Under the pieces are notes generated by a model. That model saw only the letters and a list, made by a program, of their open reading frames with translations. It made no database searches and had not been told where the DNA came from. DNA of 41,190 nt from Oscillospiraceae bacterium (lineage in GTDB: Bacteria > Bacillota > Clostridia > Oscillospirales > Oscillospiraceae), in NCBI GenBank assembly GCA_009786445.1, contig WQTE01000009.1, positions 3,863 through 45,052 of the forward strand. Reading direction: 5' to 3'. How positions within the stretch are numbered: position 1 is the first letter of the stretch; every line of letters begins with the position of its first letter. Of this stretch, positions 41,179 through 41,190 are shown piece by piece. Made by a program: the position numbers and the translations under genes.

Positions 41179-41190
41179 ATGTACGAAGAC
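41179..41190 (+). CDS. Start of a truncated gene, possibly a zinc-ribbon protein
   Basis: An ATG with GAGAGG upstream opens a frame reading M-Y-E-D before the window ends. Many clostridia have a small zinc-ribbon protein that begins M-(Y/F)-(E/Q)-D-K-T-L-x-C. Four residues are too few for a real assignment. The 86 bp between sigH and this start hold no other feature I could identify. Confidence 0.35.

Noticed and set aside
1-41190. tRNA, rRNA, integrase, transposase or phage genes
   Set aside because: Looked for on both strands by motif and context; none recognised, so the inverted-repeat elements would need a transposase encoded elsewhere.

Overview
This window looks like a chromosomal segment of an anaerobic, low-to-mid GC Firmicute of class Clostridia, probably close to Oscillospirales. 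The family placement is inference. The clues are a rubredoxin-first (reverse) rubrerythrin, pyruvate phosphate dikinase, a threonyl-tRNA synthetase without a TGS domain, a SigH-type sigma factor, a RuvC resolvase (Bacilli normally use RecU instead), strong Shine-Dalgarno sites, and frequent GTG/TTG starts. No rRNA, tRNA, CRISPR array, prophage or transposase gene was seen.

Layout. 1-2.9 kb: rpsO and pnp, with structured leaders. 2.9-5.7 kb (minus): thrS then degV. 5.8-8.5 kb: ppdK. 8.5-12.1 kb (minus): reverse rubrerythrin, nagB plus a CofE-like ligase, and a MerR regulator. 12.3-13.0 kb: a Phd/RelE-type toxin-antitoxin pair. 13.1-15.3 kb (minus): a membrane-anchored putative zinc protease and a lipoprotein. 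15.3-16.5 kb: a nitroreductase, a decayed gene and a 121-bp inverted-repeat element. 16.5-18.0 kb (minus): an M32 carboxypeptidase. 18.2-22.2 kb: a GPH symporter and two tandem PlsC/zinc-ribbon paralogues. 22.1-28.6 kb (minus): a complete phosphate regulon, pstS-pstC-pstA-pstB-phoU-phoP-phoR. 28.9-36.0 kb: a five-gene operon joining carbohydrate-type ABC importer parts to efflux-type parts. 36.0-37.7 kb (minus): ruvC-ruvA and a small membrane protein. 37.9-41.2 kb: ruvB, glmM, a sigH-like gene and the first codons of another gene.

The two most notable observations follow. (1) PstS appears to be circularly permuted. The half that is normally C-terminal (R-x-D-G-S-G-T-R-D-A-F onward) comes first, directly after a lipoprotein signal and a Pro/Ala/Thr linker. 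The half that is normally N-terminal (S-G-S-T-S-V ... W-S-D-V) comes last. All recognisable phosphate-binding motifs survive, and the gene heads an otherwise canonical operon. Two near-identical Pho-type promoters, one before pstS and one before pstC, share 11-bp-spaced TTTAC(A/C) boxes, an AGAGAT element and a TACAAT -10 box at identical spacing. (2) The operon at 28973-36011 encodes a propeller-like/solute-binding fusion lipoprotein, MalF- and MalG-like permeases, an HlyD/MacA-like adaptor and a stand-alone MacB-periplasmic-core-like protein. It has no ATPase, and both operon ends lie inside the window. This is the best candidate for an undescribed system.

Three different long inverted-repeat elements (16369-16489, 34736-34881, 37814-37925) sit between genes. 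One lies inside the hybrid operon and one lies at the unusual divergence of ruvCA from ruvB.
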